Positions 37,312 to 50,487 are shown, counted from the stretch's first letter. The stretch: DNA of 64,000 bases from Paramecium pentaurelia (GCA_905183005.1 CAJJDO010000073.1:62001-126000); one strand, 5' to 3'. Program-made: numbers and translations. The notes: generated by a model from the letters alone, not told the origin.

Positions 37312-37480
37312 CTAATATTTAATTAAAAAATCTTTATATTTAAAATCACTTTTTAATGGTTTATTTTTTATTTTTCTTTAGCACACTTAATCAATTTTTT
37401 TATATTTAATAACTAATATACTATATACTATTATTAGTATGAGACTATAAAATAAATGAATATCAATTATAAGTATAATT

Positions 37481-37813
37481 TCAATAGTAATGATAATTCA
37501 ATTTATATTCCTATCCCCTTAAAGAACATTAAATATTTTAACCATGATTAGGTGGTTCTTTAAATAGTTGTCTAATTAAACAAATAAACACATATTCTTT
37601 TTTGGATTGAAAGTACAATACCATTTAATCAGAACTAGTTGATTGAGAAATTGGACAATCACTTATATAAATCAAGACACCTTTTCCATATCTGCTTAAT
37701 CTATTTCTTAAATATTCTAAAGTAGTCTAATGGAATTATGATTTGCTGTTGTAATAAAATTCGATAATTTCATTTTTAATGAATTCATCAACAGTTGATT
37801 AAATAATATTCAT
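37481..37813 (-). CDS. Small protein of unknown function
   Basis: Intronless frame of 110 residues (MNIIQSTVDEFIKNEIIEFY..., ending QEYKLNYHYY). Composition is ordinary, with aromatic and charged residues evenly spread (LEYLRNRLSRYGKGVLIYIS), and glutamine is often TAA/TAG. No family recognised. Divergent from the pseudokinase gene, 121 bp away. Confidence 0.5.
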
Positions 37814-37934
37814 ATAAATTATAGTAATTATAAAAATATTAAAGTATATATATATATATATAATACAAATTTAATTGATTACTAAATGCTAAGAATTATT
37901 CATACGTAATTAAATATATTAAATAAATCCAATT

Positions 37935-39272
37935 ATGGGCACTGTTTAAGCTTTTGTGAATTATAATACCGAATTGACTTTCACTTCTGATTTAAATGAT
38001 TAAATTTAATGTTGTGGAACATTCTCTCATCCAGCATTTGGAAATATCCAGTTATGGAAAATGAAGAATAAACCCTCTCTCGAACTATTTTCTTTTGTAA
38101 TATACATCAATAACTTAAGACAAGACATTTATACTTTTAAGATTCCATATTATTGACTATTCATTCAAAGAGAACATAATTATAGCATCCAAATCTATTA
38201 TAATATTATGCTTGTACTCAAAACTCTCCTTCATATTGTGGAAATGTAGAAACATAATAATTATATTTTGAATATATTCCACAAACATTATCATAATATT
38301 TATGTGCAAGATCAGAACCTTTTAGAGAAATTGAAGTTTGGAAGGTAATCTTTAAAATCCTAAATTATTAGTCACTTGAATAGTTAGTCAGTGTACTAAA
38401 ATACTTGTAAAACAAGGCTTAATCTCATGGAAAAATTACTTTAGATCATATATTTATAACTTCAGATTAAATTTTAAAAACACTGGATTAAATTACAATT
38501 TAATCAACCAATTAATAGATTAAATAAGATGTTTATGATCTAGCTTAAGTTATAATTGAACTTATGACTAAAAAGAGTAACATCAATTAATATACTAGAA
38601 TTCCATGCAAGTTTAAAAGAAACAGTAATATCTTTATCTTCTGATTATTCTTAATAACTACTACAATTATTAGCCAGAATGCTTAATAATACACCTGAGA
38701 AAAGACCAGATTTCATAGAATTATCTGAAATTCTATACAATAGATAATATAGATCAACTAGTAAAGAATAAGAAATAGCTTTAAATCCTTCAATAATTAA
38801 ATTTCAATTGAACTCTTAGAATCATTCTTTGAATTAAATGATAAATGTAAGAACTAATTAAATATTCAATAAAAATCTACACTAAATATAACTATCACCT
38901 TATAAAATAATTCAATATTCACCTTAAGGAAATACTATTAAGTAGTTTTCACCTTAGAGAGTAGTTTAACCAATCAAAAAAGAGGTACTCTACTCTTAAA
39001 ATAAACCATCATATTAACAATTAAATAGTTTATATAGAACTTCAAGCCCTCTAAAAGGAAATAAAGCTAGCTCTTAAGCTTCAACAATTAGTTATAATAC
39101 TTCACTAATTGATTCTTATAGGACTTAATAATATCCTTTATCCACTCAAAGAGCAAGCAGATCAAATAAACTCTTTATTCCTTAACACAAAAGCGATGTG
39201 AAAAGAAGGCTATTTAAAGATGATTTGAATTAGACTTCTGCAAGTTAACCTCCTATTGAAATGGTATTATGA
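37935..39272 (+). CDS. Protein-kinase-like protein, predicted pseudokinase
   Basis: Two introns (38097-38119 ending AAG, and 38577-38598) give 430 residues. The fold is visible in the C-lobe: QDVYDLAQVIIELMTKK (helix F-like, D..VI..ELMT) and LLQLLARMLNNTPEKRPDFIELSEIL (the conserved R-P of subdomain XI). The catalytic elements are missing. The glycine loop is reduced to AFGNIQLW, the VAIK position reads LELFSF with no lysine, and the HRDLKxxN loop is SHGKITLDHIFIT, lacking the aspartate. I infer a regulatory pseudokinase. The last 190 residues are Ser/Gln-rich and disordered, with repeated S-P sites. Its nearest relatives are unknown to me. Confidence 0.72.
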
Positions 39273-41044
39273 TATAGATATATAAAATACATTTAATTAA
39301 ATTTATTCTTAATATTTATAATCTACTTTTTAACAATCACTTTTCTATGCTCTTTTATTTATGTTTTGAGTATACTGAAATCTAACATTTTTCAAATATC
39401 CTTATTCAATTAAGGTAAATAACTCAAAAATCAAATACAAATCTACAAATAATCAAAAATCGATTACTAAACAAATTTTAATTATTGTCATGATAATTCT
39501 TTCCCAATAGGTACTTTAAGTAATTTTAGATTCATGAACATTATTTAATTAATAGATTTTCTTTTATTTTATTGGGATCAATTTAATCTCTTGTATTATC
39601 CCTGATCCTCTCTTCTATTAAAAAAAGCAACCATTAATGTTGAAATATTTTCTATAGTATAATCAATAGGATTATTGAAATACTTTCTGATAGTTTCTTT
39701 AATAATTTTATACAAAGTTAGGAATTTTTATTTTTTCAAATTTAACTATTGCGATATAAATTATATAAATTGATACAAAGCATAAGAATTTTCAATAAAA
39801 ATATTTATATTAAAAATTTCATTTATAAAGTGAGAAGTGTTTATAAATTAGTCTCAATATTATGATTTCTCCATATTTTATCATCTGAATATTAGAAATC
39901 TATATGAAAAATATTAATAATTATTATACAAATTAATAAAAATATTTTCAGAAAAATTATTTTTGCTACTAAACTAAGAACAAAAAATCAATAATAAACC
40001 TCAAATAACAGATCTAATATATAATATAAATGATAAATTATATTACCAATCAATCCTAGAAACAAAAAGAAATTTTTGGTAATCATTTAAAATAAAGAAT
40101 ACTTTTTCTTGATCTAAATAAATAACAGACTTATTTATTATTTTTCCAAAATGATTTTAGAATTATATTAATATGAATATGAATTATTCTAGATTAATGC
40201 AAGCAATATTGTTTTATGTTTATTAATAATGTCTATAAAAAATATAAATAGAACAATGTATTTATATAACTTATTTTATTATATTTACTGATTTCTCTCT
40301 TGTTTTTTTATCTTAATTTTTAACTTATTTGTTCTAAAGACATATAATTGAATGTTATGAGCAATTATTTAAAATATTTTTCATGAAAATTTTCTAAAAA
40401 TTATACTTATATTTATTATTATCTAGCTTGGTAATTTGATCATAACTGATATAATAAAATATTCAAGTCATGTTAAATTATTATATATATATAGTAACTA
40501 AATTTCTATTATTTTTTATGTGTATCTTATTTTTGTATTATGATATATACCTGATTGTAATTTATTCAACAACTTTTTTATAAATAAGCCTGAGAGAGTA
40601 AGTCCTTTGTTAAAATTCAATTAATAATTTCAATATAAACACAAAATGAAATCAATGTACATATATTTTTTGAAATACATTATAAAATAATGACTATACA
40701 TCTCTAGGAGTATGTGATTTTAGTTTAGCATTATATTTTAAATCTAACTATTGCTAGATGATTATATTTTATCAATTCAGTAAAAGAAGAATTGCAATTT
40801 TCTCAAAATTATTATGTATTATTGTTTTTAAAAATAATTTTTAATTTTAAGCTATTGCCTTTTTCTGTATTATTCTTTTATTGGTAGGGAGATTCTTAAA
40901 TTACCTAGGACTCATCATTAAAATGTATAGATAAATTTTTCATAAAGAAAAGGCTAAGAAAGGTTAATAATTGAATGGTTATTATTAATTTATTTTCAAA
41001 ATATAATTAATAAGATATAAAAAGAAAAATATCTTGAATTCTTA
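39273..41044. other. Long intergenic stretch with a possible gene relic
   Basis: 1.77 kb without a supportable gene, the longest such stretch in the window. It is A+T-rich on both strands. The only suggestive piece is the minus-strand frame at 39578-39853, listed separately. Whether this is decayed coding DNA or retained intergenic sequence cannot be decided here. Confidence 0.45.
39578..39853 (-). pseudogene. Possible relic of a PP2C-type phosphatase
   Basis: A 92-codon minus-strand frame, opened by a TGA upstream and lacking a plausible start, ends with DYTIENISTLMVAFFNRR. This resembles the C-terminal (G/S)DNxS..(I/L)(M/V)V.F strand of metal-dependent PP2C/PPM phosphatases, preceded by helices with NSYALYQFIQFIS. 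No metal-binding DG.GG or DGVWD motif is found in the 1 kb upstream. The match is short and could be chance. Confidence 0.22.
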
Positions 41045-42001
41045 ATGACTAATCAATAAGGACCCTTCTCTACCCCTGCGTTTATCATAAAACTGTATGA
41101 TATGCTTGATGAATAAGTATTTTTATATGATAATCTCATAAAGAGTACCCCATAATTTTAAACAATAATTAAATGGAGTGACGATGGTGAATACTTCATT
41201 GTAATGAACCCCAAAGAAATGGAAAGTCAGATATTGCCATAATATTTCAAACACAATCACTATTAATCCTTTTTAAGACAATTAAACATGTATGAGTTCT
41301 AGAAGGCAAGGAATTCAGAGAATAATGAAATATTTACCCACCCAAATTTCAAAAAAGGAAACAAGTATTAATTTCTTACAATATTAGAAAACAATTATCT
41401 CAAATTAAACGAAACCCAATCAAATAGAAAGTATTATTGAAGAAAGAAAAGAAAAAGGTAAAAGCAGAATCAACTGAGGCTGAATTTGAGTAATAAATGG
41501 AATAAGAATTAACATTCTTAAAATAAAGGTAGCTATAATTTGAAAATGATTTCAAAGCGATAAGTGAATAAAACTAAGTTATTATGGAACAACATAATTC
41601 TATATGGTCCTAATTAAGTTTGTCTAGACAATCATTAGATACTAAAATTGATAGGCTTAGCTATTTGTTAAGTTTCTTTTTGAAATAACAAGATACAAAC
41701 ATTAAAGATAATAATGGATAAGATTTATTTAAAGCTAATGTCAAGACAGAACTAGAACTTCCATAGTCGCAAACTTAATAAATGGAATCATTATCCCCAA
41801 TATTAAGAATGATGTAATCATAACTAAATTATTCACTTAAAAAAAATTTATCAACATTTAGCCCAAATTAATGTAAGATAATAAAATTATTTGTTTTTAG
41901 TAAATTCTCCTTTGCCAATTAGAAGTTAATAAGAAAATTAAGACAGTTAATACTCGAATTTAAGTCCATATTATCAGAAGTCCTTTTAAGATTACATGTG
42001 A
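41045..42001 (+). CDS. Heat-shock-factor-type transcription factor
   Basis: Two clear introns (41365-41387 and 41873-41900) give 301 residues. The HSF winged-helix DNA-binding domain fills the first 125: TPAFIIKLYDMLDE, IIKWSDDGEYFIVMNPKEME, then the recognition helix HNHYQSFLRQLNMYEFQKA and HPNFKKGNKKQLSQIKR. HSFs bind nGAAn repeats and drive chaperone genes. A coiled-coil trimerisation region follows (EFEQQMEQELTFLKQRQ), then a Gln/Ser/Asn-rich C-terminus. Between DMLDE and IIKWS there are nine extra residues (VFLYDNLIK). The DNA there (41105-41131) starts GTATTTTT and ends AAAG, so it may be a third, in-frame 27-nt intron; removing it gives 292 residues. Confidence 0.88.
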
Positions 42002-42189
42002 ATAGACTAAAACAATTTGAAAGGATTGATTTTTGATATAAAGCAATATTAGCTTATTATTATTTTAATCAGATAAAAGATTTAAAGAAATCCAAACTCA
42101 TATTTATAATCAAGAGCATTATGAAGTTTCGAAATATAAACTTGTTTACATATAAACATCTGACTAAGATAAAATTTAAGTTGTGAAAA

Positions 42190-43060
42190 TCATTTATTTT
42201 TTGAACTGGAAAATAAAGTTACGCTTCTTAATTTACTTTTAATTTTGTTCACATTTTCTAATTGAGTTTGTGTTTTTTTATGTTTAATATCGAAATCTGT
42301 AATTTCTTATTCTTTCTTAATAACCTTTCCTTCACTTAAGGTATCTTCATCTGGTTCTTCTTATTCTAATTATATAGTATTTTAAGCTTCACAAAAGACT
42401 ATTGTACCATTATTATCTTCATAATTTTTTAAATGCTACTCAACTGGTCTCACATCCTTCTTTTTAGCCATATATTTTAAAAATGGTATTAATCGAAGAA
42501 GACAATCATCATCATCTGAATCTAAAAATGATGGAATTAATAATCCATTATCTTTATAATTTATAAAAGCATTTGGATTATTCTAATTATTGATTTTTAA
42601 TTACATCTATGAAGATTATATCTCCCATAGGTCTGTCTATTAACTAAAGATCTTTATAACAAATTCCATCAATAAATTAACAGCTCCCTCTTGCATAATA
42701 ATCACTAATTATTTTTTTTTTATCTATAAAACTTAATACTTCTTAACAATAAGCTTCATAACCTGCTGTAAAAATAAATATTTCATAATCTTTGCTAACT
42801 TCTAATAAAAACTGATTTAAATAAGGCCGAGCTTTCAAATATACTTTGTATACTTATCCTTTGTGAATGACTTCAAGCAATACCTCATGTTGAAAATCTT
42901 CATTTTCTTTAAATTCACAATGAACTAGTGTTTCATCTAAATCTAGAACTAAAACTTTCTTTTAGGCAAATTATTTTGGTGTTTATGCTGAAATATAATT
43001 CTTCTAAAACTTGCCTTTAAAATGTTCAAAACAATTTTTGAAAAGTGCAACAATACTCAT
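42190..43060 (-). CDS. CTD/NIF-type (FCP1-homology) phosphatase
   Basis: One intron (42583-42604) gives 282 residues. The FCP1-homology domain carries the DxDxT catalytic motif, VLVLDLDETLVHCEF, followed by YLKARPYLNQFL, DYEIFIFTAGYEAYCQEVL, CYKDLQLIDRPMGDIIFIDNN and the terminal acidic DSDDDDCLLRLIPFL. This is the layout of small CTD phosphatases (SCP/CTDSPL/Dullard), which dephosphorylate RNA polymerase II CTD or other phosphoserine targets. A Lys/Glu/Gln-rich tail of about 90 residues is added. All catalytic residues are present. A second member lies at 50.5 kb, but the two share little outside the domain. Confidence 0.92.
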
Positions 43061-43271
43061 TTTTTTTACAAATTTTTGTGTAAATTAATCAATAATAATT
43101 AAAATTATTAAATTAAGAATATTTAATAAGATAAATGATACTTTCTTATATAACTCAAAAGTTTATTTAGAATGAATCTTAGAAATATAAAGTAATTTAA
43201 ATAATAATTTTATTTTTTATTTGATTTACATTTTTAGATGTTATACTAAAAAGTTAATACTAATTTATATA

Positions 43272-44316
43272 TCATAATTTAAACTTTTAAATATGGAATA
43301 ATTTTTTGTTTGAAATATCAATTATATCTCTATTAGTATGTATTAAATAGTTTTAAATTTGATTTGTTGGACAAGACAATGTCTTTGTTTTTATTGTCTT
43401 TTATATAGATGATGATTCTTGATATAATTTATTTAATTTGATTTCTGTATAAGAAGCAAAAGAATCTTCTCCATTTATCTATCTACGGGAAGTGAGAGGA
43501 CCCTCTATTTTAAAATCATTTAATTTTCCTTAAAAAGATTTTGCCAATTTAATTTAAGTATGACCTCTGTTATTTTTTTATCGAAAGAGGTTTTTCACTT
43601 AGTAATGTTACTTGATATTTAAAATCTAATACTTTAATGGCCATTTATTGTTATTAATTTTCTTGAAGAACTAATTGATGCTTTACTTTACTTTCTATAT
43701 ATCGTATTTACTAACTTTTATCAGTCAATCTAAGAAACCTATCTTTTTAAACTTAATCAAGTTCATGATTTTTTTAGAGGAAATCATATATTTCTTATTC
43801 TACTTATTTCTCTACTTGCATAGGATCTTTTTCAGTGAAGAATCTATTAAGTTTTTTATTTCTGTTTGGAGATGTTTCAAACATTTTAGAATCTTCAACC
43901 TTTGTTGATTAAGTATGTTATTATTATTGTTATTTTTATTATGGTAAAGCATTTCTTCTTGATTTAGCTAATTGTTATTTTTTTAATTGTTCCTAATCAT
44001 AATTTTAAGTTTGCTTTTTCTTTTCTCCTCTAAATAATTACATAACCATTTCCATCTTTAATTTAGCTTTTTCTTATTCATTATCTTCATCCTTTTTCTT
44101 TTTATATCTCCTTAACATTTTTTTAAAAATATGAGCATATTGTTAAATTTTTGCAATATCATCAGCATTTCTTATTTCTTATCTTCTATCTATAATATGA
44201 TCAATTAATTTCACTCTTTGTTAATAAGTGTGTAAACCTTCTACAGCCTTCTTTACCTGAGATCTTGAAAAAACATCTGAAATTTTATTATAAGTTTTTG
44301 AAATCAGATCACTCAT
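43272..44316 (-). CDS. Coiled-coil, Gln/Lys-rich protein
   Basis: One intron (43611-43632, ending AAG) gives 340 residues; removing it joins two frames that each read well. Long helical stretches (KKAVEGLHTYQQRVKLIDHI, IAKIQQYAHIFKKMLRRYKK, EKAKLKMEMVMQLFRGEKKK) suggest coiled coil or an elongated helical domain. The C-terminal 100 residues are more varied (GKLNDFKIEGPLTSRRQING). No signature was recognised. Possibly a cytoskeletal or scaffold protein, but that is only from composition. Confidence 0.65.
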
Positions 44317-44480
44317 TTGTTAATAAAATTACTAGTCAATATATAATTTATAAATAGAAAAATATTTAATATTTATATATATTTATATATGAAATATTTT
44401 ACAATATCCATAAAATCCAATACAAGTTTAAATAAATTAAAAAATACTTATATATATTTATTTTAACATTTAAAAAATGC

Positions 44481-46818
44481 TCATAATAATAATGAACTGT
44501 AGTTTTTTCTAAATAAGTAAATTCTATCATGTTAGTAGTAAACATTTAAATCATATTAACCAATAAATGATAGAAATTATTATTAGATATTTAATTCCTA
44601 AAGATGTGCAACATATTCATTCTTTTTTTTATCAACTTCATCAATTGTAAGTAATTATATTGTTGCATCACTACAATCATTATCATTTTAACCTCCAAAT
44701 ATTAAAATTGAATTAAAATTGATTTACAGACAAACACTATTCAATTTAAATATTTAATCTTATCCACTTGTCAATTTTATTTGATACCACTTATGTCTTT
44801 TAGTATCATACCTATAAATAATTATTTAATAATTTACTTTTCTATAGTTTTATCAAAATGATCAAAACGATTCAACCCTCCAAATCTAACCAAATATCTT
44901 TATTGAAAAACAACAAGATTAACTTTTGTTAAAGGAATTTAAATAGATTTAATCTTTTACCATTCTAATGTTTTTAGACTAAACCTTTCGCAAGTATTAC
45001 TTACTTATTTATTTTAATTTTCACCACCAATTAAATAAATATAATGTCCTATTTAAGCAACTCTAAAATTTCTTTTTTTTTCAATCATATTAGGTAAAGC
45101 TTACAATATTGATGTTTATTCATTATATCTATAGAAAGCATTGTCAGCAGACTAAGAAAATGGATTAAATAAAAATATGATTCCTTCTTTAGATGCAAAT
45201 GAAATCAATTCATTTGTAAATTAATGTTCTACATCACAAATAATCTTTTAAACATTTTCAGCATCAATTTACCATTAAAAGAAATATTTTGTATTTGGTT
45301 TGAAATAATGTAGAAATTCTTTTTATGGATCAATAAAATAATTGATATGATTAAATTCAATTATAGGTTTATGACAATTTAAAGTAGTAATTGTAATTGG
45401 TGTAATTCTTAAAAGTTATTATCCACTTTCAGTTATATAAGATCTATGTTTTGGAGGTTATATATCTAATAAATGAGATTCATTAATTTTCCCTTTAAAA
45501 CTTAATTCAACTGCCTGATCTAGTATTGTTTATTTATATTATTCTGAATTTAATTAATATTTATGATTATATTTTTGAATTGTTTATTATTAATCAGATT
45601 ATTCTTCCATTAATGAATGTTCAGCATTTGAAAATGAAAAATTCTCTGCTTCATTTGTTAATGCATCATCTGCTATTTTTATTAAGTTTTCTGTCTTATC
45701 AAAATGAAGTGTATATTACAATTTAGCCTAACCTTTTTCTTCTTTTTTCTTTTCATATTCCTCTTTAAGTGGTAATTTATTATTTGAATTTAGATGATAA
45801 TTAATAAGTTCTTTATAATGTCCTTTCAAAATCTTGTTTGCAATATCCAAAGGAACTAATAAAAATGTTTAAGCTGCAACTATTGCAGCATTATGATTAG
45901 CTTAATCTACTTCATAATTGAATTAAATATTGCTAACATCATTTTAATTCAAAAATCTAAATAAATGTTGCCATATCTATAACAATTACATTGTTATTTT
46001 AAGTAAATTCAATGACAAATCATCATTCAATAATTGTGTTGCTGTAATATTTATTTATTCTAGTTCAATACTATTTAAAACAAATTAAGCAACTTTGTCA
46101 AGTGAATTTAAATCAGCTGGATTGAATACTTCAATCTAAATTGTTTTATATTGACTACTAATTTGAAATATATTAGAATAAAATACATATTTTAACTTCC
46201 TCCCATACCTTTACTAGATGTAAGTAAGTCTTCTGAATCTATAAATTAATAGAAATCATGTAATCCTCTTCTAAGATCAATTTCATGTTAAGTCAATAAA
46301 GAATAAGGATCTTCTTTATCTATTTCTGATGTCAATATCAAAATCTTATCTTAATAATATTATATGCTATTTTTTAAAGCACAAAAGGTTTAATTATACA
46401 CCTATTAAACATAACTTAGTTTTCTTTTGACTGCCTATAAATCAATATAGTTTTGTATGATATTCTGATCCATCACTTTTTTGATAAAATAGTATTGAAA
46501 TAATCGATGTAGGAAATTTTAAAAGATATCATATATTCTGCTCTGATTATCAATTAAATAAGAAAATAATCCACCTGATTAGGGAAGTAATATTGATTTT
46601 TTAGTTTGTAATTTAGGTTGAGATGGAGTATTGATAATTTCAGAGAGAATGTGAGAATTTTATGTTTGACTGAATTGAGGATAGATCTCATTATTATTGA
46701 CAAATTCTTATTGTTATTCAGCATTTTGTTCTTGTGAAATTTGCGAAAAGGATTCATTTAATAAATCTTAGGATATAAAGACTGCCTACTCTGGATTTTC
46801 TAAATCTCTGAAACTCAT
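44481..46818 (-). CDS. Kelch-repeat protein
   Basis: Two introns (46158-46186, 44812-44837) give 760 residues. The C-terminal third has Kelch beta-propeller blades with the diagnostic double glycine: GHYIYLIGGENQNKQ, QRYLVRFGGLNRFD, SILIFGGQNDND, with RNF, N.CERFSLKTLEW and YDTKRHKWYQI spacers. The N-terminal 450 residues are helical and Gln/Asn-rich (DVSNIQFNYEVDQANHNAAI) with no recognised domain. Kelch propellers are protein-interaction modules, so no enzymatic role is expected. A stretch between the halves (LLRITPITITTLNCHKPIIE) looks beta-rich. Confidence 0.82.
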
Positions 46819-46904
46819 ATTAACGGATAATAATAATTATTAGAATGTGTTATTATGATTACAATTGATTCATTTATAGTAAGATTGTATGAATAAGATC
46901 ATCA

Positions 46905-49667
46905 TCATTTAATTAACTTTAGTAATACTTATTTAAGTGAACTGATATTCAAAGGTTTTGTGAATACTTCCCTCATTCCAACCTCTATGCATCTTTCAAT
47001 ATCTTCAGTTGAATTAAAAGCAGTTAATCCAATTATAGGTATGTCAGGAATAATATTTTATCTAATCATGTCCATTAAAACCTTAGTAGTTGTCCAACCA
47101 TCCATTATAGGCATTTAACAATCCATTAAAATAAAATAAAATAATTCGCAAGACTCAGAACATTTTTCTGTTTTTTTAATAACTTCTATTGCTTATTATC
47201 CATTGTATGCCTAAATATATAGATATTATATACTATTTATAAACGAAAACCCATCTAATTAATTATTACTTGTAATGCTTTTTAATTAAAGATATCATCA
47301 TCAACACTCAAAATTCTAGCACATTTGCATTAATATCTTATGTTTTAAAATTATTCTTCCATCTCAATTTCCTTTTCTTCTCTTTAAATTAATCTAGATA
47401 TAAGAGTATTGGGTCGATTACTTGAAGAAGCATCTATATCAGATATACTAAATGAAGATTGCTTTCTTTTTTTAGGCTATTTATCATTTGTATCAATATT
47501 TTATACTAATAAAGTAGTGTGTATACTTTGACTATTTAATTTTAATAAATTATCTCCAAGATTAATTCTTTCTGAATCTTAATCATCAATTAGATCAGTC
47601 TCTTATTAAACACTTTAATTATATGCTCCAGTTGATTATTATGGTTTGAAATAATTAGCAATTGAATGTTGTTATCTTATAGGAATTTATTATATAGAAT
47701 TATCAAAAATTGAATCATTTTATTTAGGATTATTTATTATTAAAATTCCTTATATTCCCATACATAAATCAGGTACAGTAAAAGCACATTTCAAACTTGT
47801 TCTTTAAAATGTATTTCCTCTTAAAATCTATGTATTTGTTGATTAAGTAGTTCGTATTTTAAAAGTTACTTAACAACCTTCTGTTTAACCACGGGAAGTT
47901 ATTCTTAATTAACTTTTGTTTTATGGAGCTAATTTTAACAAATTCATTTAACTAACAAGTAATCCAAAACCTTCCCATTCATCTTAACTAGAAAAATCTC
48001 TACTTTAATTATATGACTTTAAAAACTATTAAATTTGATATAATTTATTTTATGGTATTCCTACTCCTTAATCCTTTATACAAAATGTCATAGTTTTTTC
48101 ATAACAAGATATTTCCAATGTTATTAATCCTCTTACAGAATATTTAATTGAATTTGATATAAGATTAACTAAAATTTACATAATTCTATCAAAATCAGAA
48201 TCTATAAGAGCAGGAACTGAATTTTTTACATTTATATGTAATCCTAAATTTTTAATTGTACAAATTGGTTTAAAAATATCATTAATTTCTTAAATAATAT
48301 TTTCAAAATTAAATTCTTGAATATTATACTTAATCACATGAGAATGATATTAAGTGAAATCTATAATATCTCTTATTAAATAAGCCTATAATTTTAAAGC
48401 ATTAGCTGCTGGTTCTATACAATTAGTTTTATAAGTATCCAAGATATTTGGATCATTTAAGAGAGCATCTAAAAATAACTTTGCACTATTCAAAGGTGTT
48501 CGCAATTCATGAGAGAAAGAATCAATAATGCGAACTTAGAATTTTTCTCTTGTTTCTAATTTCTATAAATAACTTTGCAATGAAATATCATCCATTATAA
48601 TAAGATATTCTTAGTCATTCTAACCACAAAATATTTTGCACTAAATTTTACGAATATTATCATCTTCAAATAATTATGTTTATTTATTCTTTGATGTTTG
48701 ACCTAATAATTCTAAATGATTTTCCTTTGATTAAAACTAATCCAAATTTCCATTTTATAATTCTACTAAAATGTCTTTTAAAGTATTAGGCATATTTTTT
48801 ATACTTGGAATTTTGCTACAACTATAAAACTAAGGTAAACTATTGTTGTTTAATTAAGTTTGCTGTTTTGTCAGTCTTATACTAGATTCCCTTACTTACT
48901 TTCTCTTCCTTTTTATCTATAATTTAAACTATAATTCATTCATTAAATATGATTAAACATCTTTGACTCCTTAAAACATTTATAACAGAGATTGATTTTA
49001 AAACATTATTTACAAATTCTCTTTTTTAACAATCATAATTCCTACTGGAATATTTTATAATCTTATCATCCATTAATTGCTTATTGTATCTTAAACTAAA
49101 TTCATTATTTCTGAATTTCTTTGTGTTGGCTTAGTTAAATGAGAAGGTAGTTCAAATTCTTGGTTTTGCAGTTATAAACTTGATTTAGCTTTAGGAATCA
49201 TAATTAAAGTACAGTAGAATGCCAATATGTATAAAATCATGTTTTCATTATGAAATATTAATAAAGAAAACAAAACTGAATTATAGACAACATGATATAA
49301 AATACATCTTATTCTTGATTACTTTTTTATAATTTGTGCTTCTTAAAATTTAATTAGTAAATAACTGCACACATTTAATTCACGATTAAGAAAACAGCAA
49401 TATGTAATTTGAATACTTAGTATTATAAGTATTAATTATTGTAAATGACTCTTATTTATTAACTTTTTTTTCAATATCAAAATCCCAGTCAACATTATCA
49501 TTCCATTAAGCATAAAAAATATTAAAGATCCTAATTAAGTGATATCTTACAAATAAAGTAATAATCCTAAAACAATATTGAGTATGTTTATTGAATGAAA
49601 CTTTATTTAAATCCAATTTAATTACATTAAATAATTTAATGTCAGAATAATCATTATAAATAGCCAT
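46905..49667 (-). CDS. Membrane hybrid histidine kinase with C-terminal receiver domain
   Basis: Two introns (49601-49625 ending AAG, and 47211-47233) give 904 residues. The N-terminus has about five hydrophobic segments (INILNIVLGLLLYL, LGSLIFFMLNGMIMLTGILIL, LYHVVYNSVLFSLLIF, MILYILAFYCTLIMIP). A PAS-like linker follows, then the H-box with phospho-accepting histidine (DSFSHELRTPLNSAKLF), N-box (IMQILVNLISNSIKYS), G1 (FCIKDQGVGIP) and G2 (EWEGFGLLVSQMN). The C-terminal receiver has the acidic pocket (ARILSVDDD), the phospho-acceptor aspartate (FILMDCQMPIMDG), the T/A site (IIGLTAF) and the lysine (VFTKPLN). All phosphorelay residues are intact. The ATG at 49667 was chosen because it adds the missing membrane segments in frame. 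Confidence 0.92.
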
Positions 49668-50487
49668 ATTAAATTATAAAAAAAAAACAATGATAAACTC
49701 ATCACTAATTTTAAATTCGTTAAATTTTTTGGTTAAATTTGAATTCTTTTAACAAAGATTAATGAACCATAAATGTCAAAATTATATAAATAATATAAAT
49801 ATTAATATTCTTTTATATCTCATGCATTCCATATATTTATACAATAAAATAATGAGTAAAATAAAAAAAATGTTTTTCATTCTTTATCCTTTTTTAGATA
49901 AAATGTATAAATTAGCAATAAATAAAGAAAATTAAATGTAATGAGGAGAGAATTTAAATGCTATTATTTTAGTGATAATTGATTTAAGTTATCTAATATG
50001 AATTCAAACTGAATAGCCAGAACAACAATAGTAATTATAATGATGTTATTTATATTTTTAACATTAAATTTACAATATTAATTGGCATATAATATTCATT
50101 AATTTTTTTTGGAATTCACAAAACATATATGAAAAATTAATTTGAATTGTAATATATAAAAATTAAACATAAAATATTAAAATTGAATTACATTTAGAAT
50201 GTGACACTTATTTAAATAAAATTGTTATTCTTAATTAGTTAACGATTCAAGTGTTTTTTTATATGAATTTTAGGAAAACCTAATATTGAATAAAATAATC
50301 ACTTTGTACTAGAACATTATAAGTGATTATAAATATTTAAAAATATGGAAAAATGAATTCATTTATTTATGTAAATTTTACTTTATCAAGATTTGAAGTA
50401 ATATTTTTCAAACAATATTTTATTAATGTTGTATTCGTATCTTAAAATCGATTTTACTTTAAATAGGCGTCTAAATAATATTAAAAA
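49668..50487. other. Divergent intergenic region
   Basis: 820 bp between the histidine kinase and a CTD-type phosphatase, transcribed away from each other. No supported frame; A+T-rich throughout. Confidence 0.5.
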
